64,000 nt of DNA, from the NCBI GenBank assembly GCA_030549495.1, contig JAUIRK010000894.1, positions 310,001-374,000 of the forward strand, read 5' to 3'. The first letter of the stretch is position 1. Every line of letters starts with the position of its first letter. The notes under the pieces were generated by a model. The model saw only the letters and a list, made by a program, of their open reading frames with translations. It had not been told where the DNA came from and searched no databases. Positions 14,001-29,000 of this stretch are shown piece after piece. The translations under genes and the position numbers were made by a program. The DNA comes from Nectonema munidae. Its lineage: Eukaryota; Nematomorpha; Nectonematoida; Nectonematidae.

Positions 14001-17000
14001 AATGGAAAATAAACATTTAAGAGATAAAGCTAAAGGATTAAGGATTAACTATATGATCAATTAATTAGAACCTCTTCGCTCCCATTGGAAAGGCTTGTCG
14101 TAATCCCTCGCTCCTTTTATAAAGCCTATGAATGTGCGATCGTGGTTTTACGCCTGCACCCCATATGCCTTGACAAATCGCGTTGGGAAGCTGTTTCTTT
14201 AATACCATGTCGGCGCATTCAATCTTTCAGAGCATTGTTAATTGATTCTCCAAATATTCATGATTATTTTAGGCACCTTAACATTTCATCCTAGACAGAT
14301 ATCGAAGAGTTTTGAAGTGATCATCATAGATGATGACGTTTTTGAAGAAGATGAGTACTTTTACATCAAGCTGGCGCATCCTTCCTGCCCAGAAGAGAAA
14401 AATGGAGTAGAGGGCGTCTTTAAATTGACGGATCCGTGCATCGCGACCGTAATGATCTTAGATGATGATCACTGCGGAAAATTCAAATTCGCTTCCGATT
14501 CCCACACGGTGTTTGAAGACTGCGGCAATGTCGAAATCCTGATCCAGAGAAAGAGCGGAGCCAGAGGCAAAATATGCATTCCATACTACACCAAAGAGAT
14601 CACTGCGTTTGGTGGTGGGCGCCACTTTGAAGATAGCAATGCCTACATCATATTCCAAGATAATCAAGTTGAGTAAGGCTTCCTCCTTCATCGTTGTATC
14701 CCATATGTTCGCGGGAACCATAGCGTACCACATTATTTCCTACATAGTGTACACTGGTGGTGATCCAAAAAATTGATCAAAATCAAAGCCCTTATTTTCA
14801 AACAAATTTTTTAACTCATTTTTTTAGGTAAAAAAAGTAATTTTTTAAAGCATTTAAATAAATACATTTAAATTTTTTGTAGAAGCTGAAAGGAGTTTGC
14901 ACGACTAAAAATGTTTTATAAAATAAGATGAATGTTAAATTTTTAATAATTTTTTTTATAATTTAAAAAGTCGACTCTACTCCATTCCTAGTGAATTTCA
15001 GTTTATGTAATGTTAATGAATATAAAAATCTTTTTATTTGATTAAAATATATATATTATATAAAAAAATCAAGGCCGGCATTAGTCCACTTCAACCTATG
15101 CGGCCACAGTGGGCCCCGCGCTTCTCATTTTTCATTTTGATGATATATTGTATGATTTGGCTAAATGCAAGGTTCGCAAAATAAAAATACTTTGATCGTC
15201 ATTTTGTGTTAATGAAAAAGTAATAAAACAAATCCCTTTTCTTTTTTTCAAAATCTTATTTCTCACTTTTAATCTTTTTTCCTACTCACACTGGGTCCCG
15301 CGCAATCCATTTAGCATAGGGCCCCTCGAACACTAGGCCCTCCCTGTAAAAATGATCAATAACAAAAGTTGCTAGAAATGTCTAGTAACGCTTACTTTTC
15401 TCAGAATTACTACAGTTATAATAATCTCTAATACCTTTGCTCTACTAATAGAATAGTTTTACTATCTCAGTATAGTAAATTAACAAATTATTATTACTAA
15501 TTAAACTACCTAACTCTTTTTATTAAAGTTTGAAACTACTTATAAATATAGCCAAGAATAAATTTAAATAAAATTCATTAAAATAAAGTAGTCATAACTA
15601 TATACATTATTATCAATTTAAAAAAACAATGATTATTATGAGAAATAAAATGAAAATTTATTAGAAAAGCGCTAAAATTTTTGATTAATTTTTAATTTAA
15701 AAAAACGCCTTTTTTAAAAAAAATACTAAACTAAAAAATACTAAATTTTAATTTTTAAAAATTTTTAATTTAAAAAAGAAAGAAACGCCTTTTTATTTAA
15801 TGCTTATGGCGCAAATGTTGATGTTAAGCTTGATATTGGTGAACTTAATGAATATCCTCACTTCCAAATTAATCCTATTCGGTTTCTTTGATAAAGAACT
15901 AAAATTTTATTTACTACTCTAAACACATTTTCCATCACAGAAAATCTCTGAAAAGGAATAAAAGAATCGTATACACATTTCGGAATAGGAAGTTTAGATC
16001 TCAATTCAATTTCTTTATAGAATTATTTCCCATTTTTCTTAGAGAATTAAATTCATAGGAAAAGATTTTTAAACAAATTTTAAGCGATAAATGTAAGAAA
16101 CATATTCCCAACTATTATAACAATTATCTAAAGTGAGTCTGATTTTCAATGAAGAATTAATTTTTCATAAGTTTTTACACGAAAGTGTTAACTAAGAGTT
16201 CCAAAAAGCTTCTTTAGGGGCGCTAAAATTTATAGGAAAAACCTCTGCTTTACACAAGACAATTAACAAGCATAACTTCTCTTGTTGGAATGGGGTGTCC
16301 ATTGGATCCTTGAATTTGATCCTTTGAATGATCACATCATCATCTCTTCCGTTTCTTTCTCGTATCTGAAGATTCGTGTTTTCAAAGAAATAGCTTGTTC
16401 TTTGAAAGAAAGTCGTTACAGCGGAGTTTCAAAAATAACGCTTTTTTGATAACATCATGACAGTGTTATCAATAAAACATATTTTGATTAAATATGCTTG
16501 AAATTAGCATAAAAATCAATCCTATATTGAAATGGAAAATTTTAAAAAGTGAACAATTATTATTGAAAATAATACTAATTTTAATTAATATTTAAAAAAA
16601 AAATCATTAGCATGAGATATAAAATAAAATCTTTGAAGAAGTAGTATTGTAGAGGGGTCTTATTTCAGATGGGTTACTGTCCTGTTTTCTAAATCTTTCC
16701 CAACGATTGTCCACCAAAAATTCAGTTAAAATATCAATTGGTTGTGAAAAGCTGTCTTAGCCGAAACATCCTATTTGAGTGACGTTATGTAATATTTTAA
16801 GTTTGTAAATATTTTAGCTGTGGGACGAGTATTCAGAATCAGGGATCCAAAGAATTTCACTTTTGCTAAAATATAGGAATCTTATTGAAAAATTCCATGC
16901 TCTTTCCGATTCGTCAAAATGGATAAATGCTCTGACTGGTTGAATGAGCATGGCTGATGAGCAATTAAAATCTCAATAAATGCATAATAATAATTGGTGA

Positions 17001-20000
17001 GCTTAAAAATGGATAAACCTTTAAACTTTCGCTATAGTTTGACAGAAAAAAGGAATTTTGCAAACTTCACACAACTTTGAAATGATAAAATATGAATACT
17101 TTACACTTTTATTTCAAATATTTACTTTTTGATTAATATTTTAGGGAATTAGAGTAAGATGAACTCCATTACTTTGATTGATATATTGATTGATTGATTG
17201 ATTGATAGATTATGATCTATCTTATTTTTTAAAAACTAACATGATTTGGTTTAATGTTGATATTATATCTTATCTTTTTGTTTCACTTAATCTTTTTTTT
17301 TTTAAGTATTAATGATTTTTTTTATTGTTAAGTAATTTGATTAGTTACATTTAATTGATATTTGTTTATTTTTTGATGTAAAAATGTTTTCTCCTTTTTT
17401 TTATTTCAATTAATTAACCTATTTAGAGCAACTATAAACATAAAAATAATAGATGAAAGAAAAAATGCGAAAAAAGTATCATTTTCGGTGGAACTCGGCG
17501 ATCCCATATGGCTAAAAAAAGATTTATCAGGTATTTCATATATTCTAATTTTACATCTCTACTTCTAGATTTTCTCTCTTAAAATATAAGTCAAACTTTA
17601 TCAAAAATTCCAAAAAATTTCTATCTTATATAAGACAAGATTTTATGCCTCTCAAACTAATTTTGCCTCTCAAACACCTAATTTATGTATATATATAATA
17701 CATACCAATCCTAGTTAGGTTTTGTCTTTTAGTAATTCTATTTCCTTTTTCTACAATACAAATATAAAAATTGCAAAAACATAAAAGAGAATTTTAAAAA
17801 AATAGTATATAATATTTAGACTTTAAGTTTTGTGAGATTCCAGAAAATAATTTGTTTAAGTCGAACTTGTTGAGAGAAATTTTTCTCAAAGTCTAAAAAA
17901 CATTCAAAATTTTGTCCAAAGAGAAAGCTTATCTGTTAGTAGGCAAAAATTCAAATATATCTTTAAATCAGTGAAATAAGTATTGAGGTTAATTTTGCAT
18001 CTTTTCATCCTAACTTTTTTCTTCAAATGTTTATTTTTATGACTTCAGTTTTACCTCTTTTCGATTTAAAAATTAGAAATTTTTGTTTGATCAAAATTTT
18101 TTTAAACATTTATCATATTATTTTTGCAAAAGTATATTGTAACAAATAATTTTTCAAATTGAAAATATCACGATTAAACCCATCCTCAAATTTTCATATT
18201 TTATTATTTTGTCCCCTTTTTCCTTACGTTCCACAAATAAAAAAAATTTTTCACGAAATTAATGAACATGATTTTTTTTTAAAAAATGTTACTTTTAATG
18301 ATATACACTTTTTGACGTCAATGACTCCAAAATTCAATTTTTGCGTGTTGAAATATTACTATTGTTTGTGGCACGCAATCTTCATAATCAATCACGTTTT
18401 ATTATTAATTTATGCTTTCAGATAAAAAATAATTTTGGTACATTCTTCACTGCTCTGATTTGAAAGTTTCAATGCTTCTTTTCAATTTTCATTTGACGAT
18501 AAATGGAATAATTTATGATTTTTTATGTTATTCTCCTTCATCGAAAACACACAATTCACTTACTTCGTTTCAGCAAAGTTCACTAATTACTTCCCTCCCT
18601 GACAATCAAATTCATTTATCCTCACTTCTAAGATTTCTTTGTGTACACACCCACCATTTTTGAGATTTGTAATGCACTATATATGACATCTCCTTTTTTG
18701 TCTTGATTCAATGTGTAATAATAAATTGCCGAGATTGACGTATACTTTATATACTACGCAACTGAGTGAGACACGCAAAGAAGCGGGAAGAAAGAACTCC
18801 GTGAGAATTCATTTCAAAGCACTTCACAAAATATGTTCGCTGAAATTTCTGTCTTTTTATTATTTCCATTATTACTCTTCTCAGTCGATTGATATGATGG
18901 CGCAGCTCCTTTTCTCTCTTTCTTCCACAATCTTTATCCTTTCCTTATTAAAATTCAGTAGGGAGACAGCACGCTTCTTCGCAGACTCTTCAAAGCACTA
19001 CTTTTCTTCTTCTTCTGCTTTTAGTTGGAAAAAGTTTCATGAAAGAGTTTTATTAATTAGTAAACTTGATGATGATGATGATTGAATCTCGACTCCAGTC
19101 AACACAACTTAATTTCTCATCTTAATCCACACTTTATCTCACGCACACACTCAAAACCAAGAAGATTATTATAAGCAAGAAGATTAGCGTTCTCATATGC
19201 AATTATATATTGATATATTAATTAAACTTATTACATTAAATCATCATCTCATCTAAGGGATGGAGAAATGAAAAAAAATTTGATTTAGAGTCGAAGCGAT
19301 CCCAAAACTATTCAAAATATGCCTTGGGATGATAGAACATACATGACACTGTGGCATGATCAGTAACGCGATCTTGATCTTTGAATGCACTGATTCAATT
19401 AAATATATTCTAAAATACTCAGCCTTTTGGGATTCATTGATTAGATTTTAGGATTGAGCTTTTAATTCTGAATGAATTAATCATGTATTATTGTCTGGTG
19501 AGAGATTTCTTTAATCTTTATTGGATTAAGGAAGAGATGACACATCAAAAGTTTTATGAAGATTTCTTTATTAGTTTAATGTTACATTACATATTGATGC
19601 ACGATTCAGTTTTATATCGATTTTTCAAGGTTGTTTTGTATCTTGGATTAAATTTTGGAATAATTACTCGCTTTGATCTTCACTAATGCATAATTAAAAT
19701 ATTTTGCTTTGGTTACTTTGTTTTTAAGTTGTAGTTTATTTTATCGTCATAACTAATTTAGTAGGTTAATTAGTTTAGTTAATTTCTTATTGATTTTATT
19801 CGAGACTCAACCTAAGTTTCCATAAAAACAGTTTAGCTATCGCCAATTAGATTTTTCACAGAGACAGTTATTAAATATAGAATCAATCCAACTATATGCT
19901 TCAAAATTGATTCTTTAAATGTTTAACTTCTCAGATTTTGGAACGCAAAAGATCAACAAAAATTTTTACTAACTCACGCACCATAACCCTTAACAAAATG

Positions 20001-23000
20001 ATTAACCTTAAACTATTAAATATAAAAAAAAGTTTAAGTCATCTTTATTGCATCCATACTATTCTTTCATAGCTGGACTGGGGAAAGGGATGTCATGATG
20101 GGTGCCAAACCCGAGATCCACTGGATCAAGAATTAACCGGGGGAATCTGCTCAGTAAAATCAATATAACTAACTAATAACATCTATATATTTCATATAAA
20201 CAAAAAGGTTATAAAAATTAGGATAACCAAAATAGATAACAAAAAAAGATTTTTAATGTAATTTTTGTGTTATGATGCTTTATTTGATGTTTTATTCTTA
20301 ATTCCACATATGGTGCGAAAAATTTGAATTGAAATAAAGAGATACTTTGCTTTTAAAATTTGAAAATCTTTTGCTTAGATATAAAGTTGCCAGATTTTAC
20401 ATTATCAAACAGGGACAAAAATCGTATTGGAAAAAGTCCAAAATAAAATTTTTTATTCCTTACAAAAATAATTAATTGGACAAAAGATGAGTTTTTATAC
20501 TAAAAAAAACAATCACTCTTGGACCTAAATTTTTGTAAACTCTTTGTTTGACATAACATTAGTGAATTTAACACCAGGTTTCTTATAAATTTTCAGCAAT
20601 TACATAAAATCCTCATAACCTAAAAGTTACAAATCGCGAAAAACCGGCACATATGGCGGCATCCCTTCTTATATAGTCAAAAAAAATATGTTATTTAGAT
20701 GCATTATATCTTTGAGTGAGAAAACTTTTTCCTGAAACAGCCCAATTTACACTTAAAGAGAAATATAAAAAATAATATATTTTTGTAGATATCTGAAGTA
20801 ATTTTAGTAATTCCATGTTTTTTGAGCATGCAAAAAAAACAAAAATTATTATTCTTCAACAAAATTAAAAAATTTTAAAAGTAAAAATTTGAAAACATTT
20901 GTAAGAAAAAGTCATTTGAAAATAATATTTTTGATTGACCAACTATTGTTTCAAAAATAATATAATTACAAGACCACAATATTTTATTTTTTACTTTATT
21001 TTTCTAGGATGAATTTTTTGAATAGAATATTTATAATGGTATTAAAAAAAAATTTTTTTATTTTTTTTTTATAAAATTGTCAATTCAAAATGTGATGCTG
21101 CATTCTCTCTGCATTTAAAACATACTCATCGATTAACACTGATATTTTTTCTTCCTTTTGGCCTGTTCTCTAAAACCAGGCTTTGCCTGCAATTTGATAG
21201 TGCCCTAACTAAATGACAAACGCAATGTGCTTGCCAATCTATGTGCCTTTTAAGATCGTAAAAACGCAATTTTTTTACATAAAGACGGAATTCATGCAAG
21301 CAAATGTAATTATTTTGTTTTCAAAAGAAAGCTAATTTTCTTTCAAATGCATAAATAATGCGTTTACATAAAATTTCTTTTTTTTGTCTTTGAAAAACTT
21401 TCTCAATGCCACTTTTTTCATCTTAAAGTATAATTTGCTAAAAAAAAATGAGATTTGGGTCTAGTTATATTAGACTCTTTTCAAAATAATAACCTATTCT
21501 AAAGAACGCCTGGTAAGGAAATCAATTAATTTTAACACATCATCAAAGAACTGATTTCAAAAAATGTGGATTTACAACGTCACCTTACAAACAAAAAGTT
21601 GAATTAATAATTCTAAGCTTGAAATAGAAGTTATAACAAAAAATGTACGTTTTGTCTATAGAGGTGTGCGTGTCATTGTGTATTTGTCCGCATGCCACAT
21701 TTGGCACATGTGCCACAATGAGCATAAGTTGGTCCGCTACATATGAAATGTCTCTTGTACACCAATTTAAAGATATTGAGAACATAGCATATAGAGATTT
21801 GGAAACTATTATCATAATCTGTTTTTAGATTTAACTACTCCCAAGTTTTTTCTTCCTACGAAATTGCACAAATGAACTTCACTAAAAATGTAAAAATTTT
21901 GTAAAAAGTTAAAATCATAATAAAATAAAATATGTCCGTCCACCCTCTAAAAATTTCAACCATGTGAGATTCTTTTTTCTTCTTTAATAAGCGATGGGAT
22001 TGCAACACAAAATGAGCTAACATTTAAAGCCTTCCCTTGTCATCTAGGTACTTTAGGAAAAATTATAACGTCAACGACTCTTAATTAGAAAAACACTCAA
22101 GCAAAATCTTGCGTTCGATCCGACATTAAGCCTACCTTCTTCATAGTTCCATGAAAGTGGCGCAATTGTAATGATTTTACAATAATTCGCTTCGCTAAGA
22201 CCTCTTCACACTACAAAAGAAAAAGTAAACCATTTACATTATTATTTGCTCACTCATTTTTGGCGACCTTTCAGCATCAGTTCATTTATCATTTAACAAG
22301 CTTCCATTTTCCTTTAATACGTTTAACATTCTTTTCAAAATATCATTTTCCCTTAGCCCGTTATCGACCAGAATAATCAGAGGATGTTATCTAAAAGCAG
22401 AAGAGTTGTTAATAAACGCAGACGATTTTATTTTTGTAAAGTCGACATAAGTCGACTGTGGTCCATAACCAGTTAAACAACGTTGATCAAAGATTCAAAA
22501 ATTTCCATAATATTCTTCTTTTCGCATACATTTAACAAAAAGGAGTAAAAAGCCACATATAGTGGTGTTGTGTGCGGGATTATAAACTGCAAAAAGCTTA
22601 TATATTTGTTAAATCAATCCTTTGATTTTAGAAGACGTGCTAAGTTCTTATTTCATAAAAAGAACTGCTTCAAGCTCACTCCTACACAATTCAGAAAACA
22701 ATTCCCTTTTAAATGATGGCAGACCTATTTTGGATGCACCATCAATTTGCAACATCACAATCACTGAAAACAAAGATAACAAGGTACGACTTTCTCTCTC
22801 TCTTTCTCTTTTTTAAATTTATTTTTTCGCACAAAAAATCCATATGTGTTACAATTTCCAAATCTGTTATCTTTAACGGACGTTTCACCTTAGTTCACTT
22901 CGTTCATTGTGGCAAAATAAAGAACACTTTGTTAAAAAAAAAAGTATAGTTAGTTTAGAAATATTCTTAATTAATTTACTTGTCATGTAGTTTAAACTTT

Positions 23001-26000
23001 CTTCTAAAATGTGGACTTATTCAGCTAATGAGCTGGTAAGTATAGCTTAGATTTAGTTTTCAATTTGCTTGATATTTTAATTTAGTTAGCTTGATTCATT
23101 TGTTAGATCGATAAAAGTTGAGTTAATCACGTGACTGTTTTTTTCTCACGTTTAAGATGTGCGCTTAAATTTCTAAAATATCGTTTTGTCCAACAAACTA
23201 TTTATTAGAGATGTACCTATTGATCAGCTTTAAATCGGTCTTTTGTTTGATCGGTTTCGTTATTTGGTATCGGTAAGTTTTCATTTTTCATAGATTTTAT
23301 CAGACTAATCAATAGACAAATTAAAGTTTATACTGGAGGCATAAAGAGTAAAAGAACCTTTGCATTTTTATGCATAGCGCTTTGTACATATATGATAGCA
23401 TTTTAATGAAAGCTGCTTTTTCCCCGCAATTTTTCGTAAAAAATACTCAATTCTTGAATGGAGGGGGTAGTAGGTATCTTTGAGAAATAACGTCAACCAA
23501 TTTTCCTTCAGTTTGACCGCTCTTCTTAACTTTTGACTTTTCTACTTTATAACAAAATATGTCATTTTTATTTTACGCCCCTTCAATTTTAGTTAACGAG
23601 GGGGTGCAGAATCTATTCGCGCGACACATCTGAAAATTTTGAATTTGGTTTGCCAAGAACGTAATTTGCAACAAGAATATAAACACTTCTCAAATGGAGT
23701 TATTGGGAATTTATCTTGGCATTCAGATCAGAGACAAACTAATCAAAAAAATTTGCCCGTATACTAAATTTGAATAAAAAGTTTTTAAACTTCAATTAAT
23801 AATAAATATGAAGAAGTAAAAGCAATTATATGAAATCTTGTAAATGTAAAAACAAGGAGATATATCATCACAAATATTATCAGAACTCGTTTAACCCATT
23901 AAGTACCATAGAAATCAGACGATATTTGAAAAAACGCAGACGATTTATATTCAAAGTCATTGAAAAAAGCAGACGAAGATGAAATTATTTATGTTTCCAA
24001 ATGGGAACATTGGGACTTAATGGTTTAAAAAAGAAGTTTCAAAATTTATGTAAAACCTTTTGACACCGTCAAGCGTTAGTCTTCTATAATTCTTAGTTCC
24101 ACTGACATATCATTTGCTGCATCTGTTATAGCGTACATGCAGTACATCTTTAAAGGAACTGTTTAAGAGTTACCTAATGAAGTTGCCGATAGCCATATGA
24201 CGGCTTTAAATTCTTCAACAAAACAACGACTAGGAGTAAATTTATTTAACAAAAATAAAATAATTGGTCTTGCTACCGATGCAGCCAGCTAGAGCAATGA
24301 TGCGCTCTCGTAGCCGTGTAGCTGCAAAATTAACAACAAATATTCCTCATTTGTTCGCCATCCAAAGAATTATATCAACTGAAAAAGTTGCAAAAGTTTG
24401 GGAAATGCAGTTGCTAAAACTTAGAGACATCAATGCGAACAGATGCGTTGTGAGCAAAAAACAGGCACTTCAAGCCTTTTTAGATACCTGATCGGCTCTA
24501 AGGCTAAAGGACTTCTGAATGCTATTTGTGGTTATTGGTTTTTGAAGTTTTGTCACTTTTTGATCCATGACTTTTTGGCTGTTTTAAGACCAGTCTCTTC
24601 TACATTTCAGAAAGAAGACTTTATTTTGTCACAATTTAATGATATCCTGGAAAGATGGAGTTTATTTTTTGCCTGAAGTTTCTTCAACTGATATTTTCAC
24701 AAAAATTCACTTGGAAAGAGTAAAAACAGGTTATCAAATTGATAGAAGTATTATTCTCTCTAATGGAAAAAATGATTTGACAAAATGATACATGATCTTG
24801 GATACAACTGTAGCTCGAAATATATTTACTTTTGACAGAATGAAATGGCCAGAACACAAGAAAATATCAGATGTCAGAGATGTTTAACTTGAGCAACTAG
24901 TACAACATTTCAAAACACTTTTACCTAGTATGGGAATTCCAAGCACTTCCTGTTTTAGAGCTTCTGCTGGATAAGTGGTATATATTAAAGCTGCTATCAA
25001 AACGATGTATCCTTGGCTAACAGACTATGCTACGTGCTGAAAGATTCCGTGTTTTATCTAAACGAATGCTAATTTTATTTTAGTTCTACCAAGTTCATCT
25101 ACCACTTGAGAAAGAGGATTTAGCAGAATGAAACCTTAGGCCAGCTAAACCGGATTTACACATCTGTATCAGCCTTAGTGGTGTTCTAGTAAATCCTTTT
25201 GATGCAGATAAAAGTATTAAACTATGGTATGAGGCCGGTGGGCAGAAACATGTACATGTGTAAAAAATCATTAAAACATTTATATTTTTGAAGTGTGCAA
25301 TAGAATGTTGTTGAAGAGTGTGCTTTTCATGTGTCTGTGGGGTTTATCGTCAGTGTAGAGGTTGTGAAGGAGGTGAAGTATGTTAGCGGCTTTTGCTCTG
25401 AATTTCTGGAAGTATTGCATTACATAATTCATGTACTATGTTTTATGATCTATGAGTGGTAAATTAATAAAAAAAAAAAGGTAAAATAAAGAAAATTAAA
25501 AAACCTAAGAATTTTTATGAACAGTTCAATTCAGAGAGATATGGAAATAACGTCACACTTTGAACGAAAATTTAGGATTTATTAACTCGAAATTTTATTA
25601 TTTTATCTTTTTTCTCCAAAGTGTGCTTTTGACTATCTTATCTAACTCATTTGAAATTCTTGATGCCACTGTCTCTTCCCACCAAATTTTTTGGATTCAT
25701 TTTTCTTGCCGGACTTTTGCAATGCTTCCATAACATCATCTCTCGTGACGCCAACGAAACTTTATTTATATCAACGATTTAAATTGTATAAAATTAAATC
25801 TTTGTAAAGTGAATCTTACAAAAAGAAAGCGACGAAAGGAATGTGCCATTTCTTCGATATGATCCTTGGTCGGCATAATGACAACAAATAGTTCACCGAG
25901 TCCGTGAACCCCATTTTTTTATACAAATAATTGGAGTTAAGAATGAAAACCTCAACTTTTTTCATCAAAGCAACATTACATCGTTTTGCTTTTCTCAAAG

Positions 26001-29000
26001 AATGGACACTGTTAACATTAGAGATAACGCTGATAATTGCATTATGCAACAATGCCAATATTGGAAGAACTATCTCCTCTATTTGTGAGCTCTTTGTTTA
26101 AATTACCCATATTGACTCTGTCTTTTCTTATTCCCATGATGCACAGAATTTTTCTTCTATTCAGTTCTTCGAACAGTTTCACAGAAGTGAAAGGATTATC
26201 TATGAACAATTTCATAATGAACATATTTTTGATCTAACAAATGTATAACAACATTTGCTCCTAAACCCAAATTTTGATTGAATGAATTTTGAATCCCATT
26301 TTTATCGTGCTAAATGTCGAAGTTTTTAAGATACGCACACTCTAAGTTCAAGCAAAAGATCTTATATCCATAACTTATTGGCTTGTTTATAACTGCTTGA
26401 TTTATGCCACAACCCTATCCTCCAAATTAAGGAATAATGGTTTCTTCGATATTCGCGGCGCATACTTTTCAAATAACATCTTCAAACGGTCAGCGAGAGG
26501 CCTAATCTTAGTGATCTTATCATTAGTTGACAAAAAATGGCATTTGTGTGAGTTTTACCATTGAAATAAATATACCTGATGACCTCAGTGAATCTATTAC
26601 TACATCTTGCTTCTGAAAGAGCTTGGTTATAGGTGTCAATACTACTTCCCCAATACATTGATCTCTTTCTACACTTAACGTATCCACCTATAGGAGTAAT
26701 ATGCAAATCTCAATATGAAAATTCACTCCTGCATAAACCGCAAAATATTCTATTAGTATTATATCACTGAAAAAAATAATTCAAATAGTAAGTATGTGAA
26801 ACACTTTGTTCTGTTTGAGAAGCTAATTCAAACTTTTCTAGTAAATTCAAAACCTCGCCATCACTCCAATTATCCGTATTTTGTTGGATCATGTTAATAA
26901 CTGAAGCTTTTGGATTTTGATCCCAAAAAACAACTTATGCATCTGTTTCCCTCAGGTTTTTACAAAAGTTATTCACTCCAATATCACTACCATCGTTTTC
27001 ATCATTAGCGGAAACCTCTTCCATATCAAAATTATTTGTATTCACATTGGGAGGTATAATATATAATTATATTATATACCACAAAAGTATCTCTGCTTTT
27101 ATCTTGTGCCAGATTTAGAGCATCCTTTAAGTTTTACTCAACTCCATCTTCCATGATGGAAAAAAAGTCGACAAAATAATAATGAAAACAAAATATTTAG
27201 AGTAAAGTCTATGAAAACTCATGCACCAGAAATTTATAGAAAACAGTTAGGTCGCCTATAATTTGCCAACTTATGTGATTTCTTTTTATTGAATGATGTA
27301 TTTTGTCATAGTTAAAAGACGGAGACATTTAAATTGCTTGATTGGACACATGCTAAATTTCTGGATATAGGCATAGCCCGTTTTACGAAACCTCTATTTT
27401 ACGAATTATTTTTTTAACAAAAAAAATTATCCAAAAAATCAAGGAAAGAAAGGCGGCAGATGGCCTAGTGGTGAGAGCGTGGGTTCTCGATCCCCAGATG
27501 GACTGGCTTAGATTCCTGATTGTGACTATCCTTACCATCTGTCAAGCTATGGAAGTTTATTCTTTCCTTGGATGCGATACCTATAACTAGAAAAAGGAAA
27601 ATTAATTTAAAATTAGAGCTAAAAAATATTTATATGATGAGCTAATTCCAAATATTTAAATATTATATTTTTAAAATATTTTATTCGAAATTTGTGACAC
27701 TTTTAAAATGAACATTCATTAGTTTTTCTAGTTTTCATTCTTAAAGAATGAATGGAAAATAAATTAAAACAAAGTGGAAAGCAATAACTTTAAAATCAAA
27801 ATCTGAATTAATTAAAGAACATGAAAAGAGTTTTAACTGTTAAAGAATTATCAAAAAAAATTCAGATGGCATCTTTATCTATTAGTATAATATTAAAGCA
27901 AAAAGAAGATTACTTGAATAAAGTCAAATAGAGTCAATCTTGAAAGTTCAATAGATTATGGAGAGCAGAAAAAACACGTTTATTACGCGAACTGAAAATC
28001 TACTATTAGCTTAGAATACACGAAGAAGCATCCTGGCTTAATATTCAACGTAGTGTAGCTAAAATTTGTAATAAACCAATTTCTATTTTTAATTTACTTA
28101 AAGATCAAACAAGGGTATCAAATAAAACATGTAATGATTGCTTTTATTGCTTCAAAAATATATCAAATCTTCATAACCTAAAAGTTCTAGGAGAATCTTC
28201 AAGTGCTGATTTAACTACTGGTGAAGTTTTTGTTCGTCGAATAGAAAGGTATATTGAAAAAAAATGTCTTTTTTGAGTTTTTAAGTGTTAAAAATGATTT
28301 GCTTGGTGGAAATAAATTTTATCAAAATTATGCTGCAAGGTCAATTATTTTGGTTTATATGGCAATAAGATTGTGCACGGTAAAAGGAGAGGAGGTCGTA
28401 AATTCTACAAATTATTTAAAAATCTGTTTATACAACAATTTATAATGTATTCACAATCAAGCATACAAATGTTATCTTGAAGTGTAGGACGGACGTTTCC
28501 AATTTTAATGATATGAATTAAGTCTCATTGAGTTGAGTCTGAGAAAGAAGAGAAGTATATAGATTAGATTATGTTTTGTCTTGTGTCTTGTGTTTACATT
28601 TATCCAAAACGCATAAATTTTGTCTCAAAAAATTCCTTCGCGAATTAGATTAATAAAAGATGACTTTTTCTGCAATAAATTACTACGCATACGATATCAC
28701 GTATATAATTATTAATTACATATGCATAACATGTCTGTCCTAATGTCATGAAAATATCGATATAATCGCATTTTGATTCATCAATCAATTTTAGCATCTG
28801 ATTAGGAGGAATGCAAATATACGCCAAGCATATATAACATCAATAATAATAATTCTGTTATCCAGCATCTCGTAAATTCATTCACACATATCCTGGTAAC
28901 CTAACAACGGATGACTCCTGGACAATTTCCTTAAGGCTACAACTCTAATCCTCAGAGAACTACACTCTCTACGCCTATAGCACTATTGGCCGTCAAACAA

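Larger units (their letters stand above)
9731..14272 (+). other. NCX intron 2
   Basis: A 4.5 kb intron. It contains the LINE 3' remnant, the degenerate 22-bp-type array and the foldback element listed separately. The remainder is AT-rich with no supported gene. A G10 run sits at 12281-12290 beside cgatcgccccc. Confidence 0.85.
14673..17426 (+). other. NCX intron 3
   Basis: A 2.75 kb intron. It contains the GC-rich hAT-like MITE and the minus-strand hAT fragment listed separately, plus a (TGAT)n run at about 17178-17205. I see no gene in the rest. Confidence 0.85.

Noticed and set aside
14085-14272. Open frame upstream of NCX exon 3
   Set aside because: No family similarity; the acceptor at 14271-14272 gives the exact Calx-beta register.
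18711-19085. 124-codon open frame in intron 4
   Set aside because: No recognised domain, low-complexity Ser/Phe/Asp content and a (GAT)n end; noted only as a composition island.
22441-22462. Short palindrome gtcgacataagtcgac
   Set aside because: A single small palindrome in intron sequence with no context suggesting a site.
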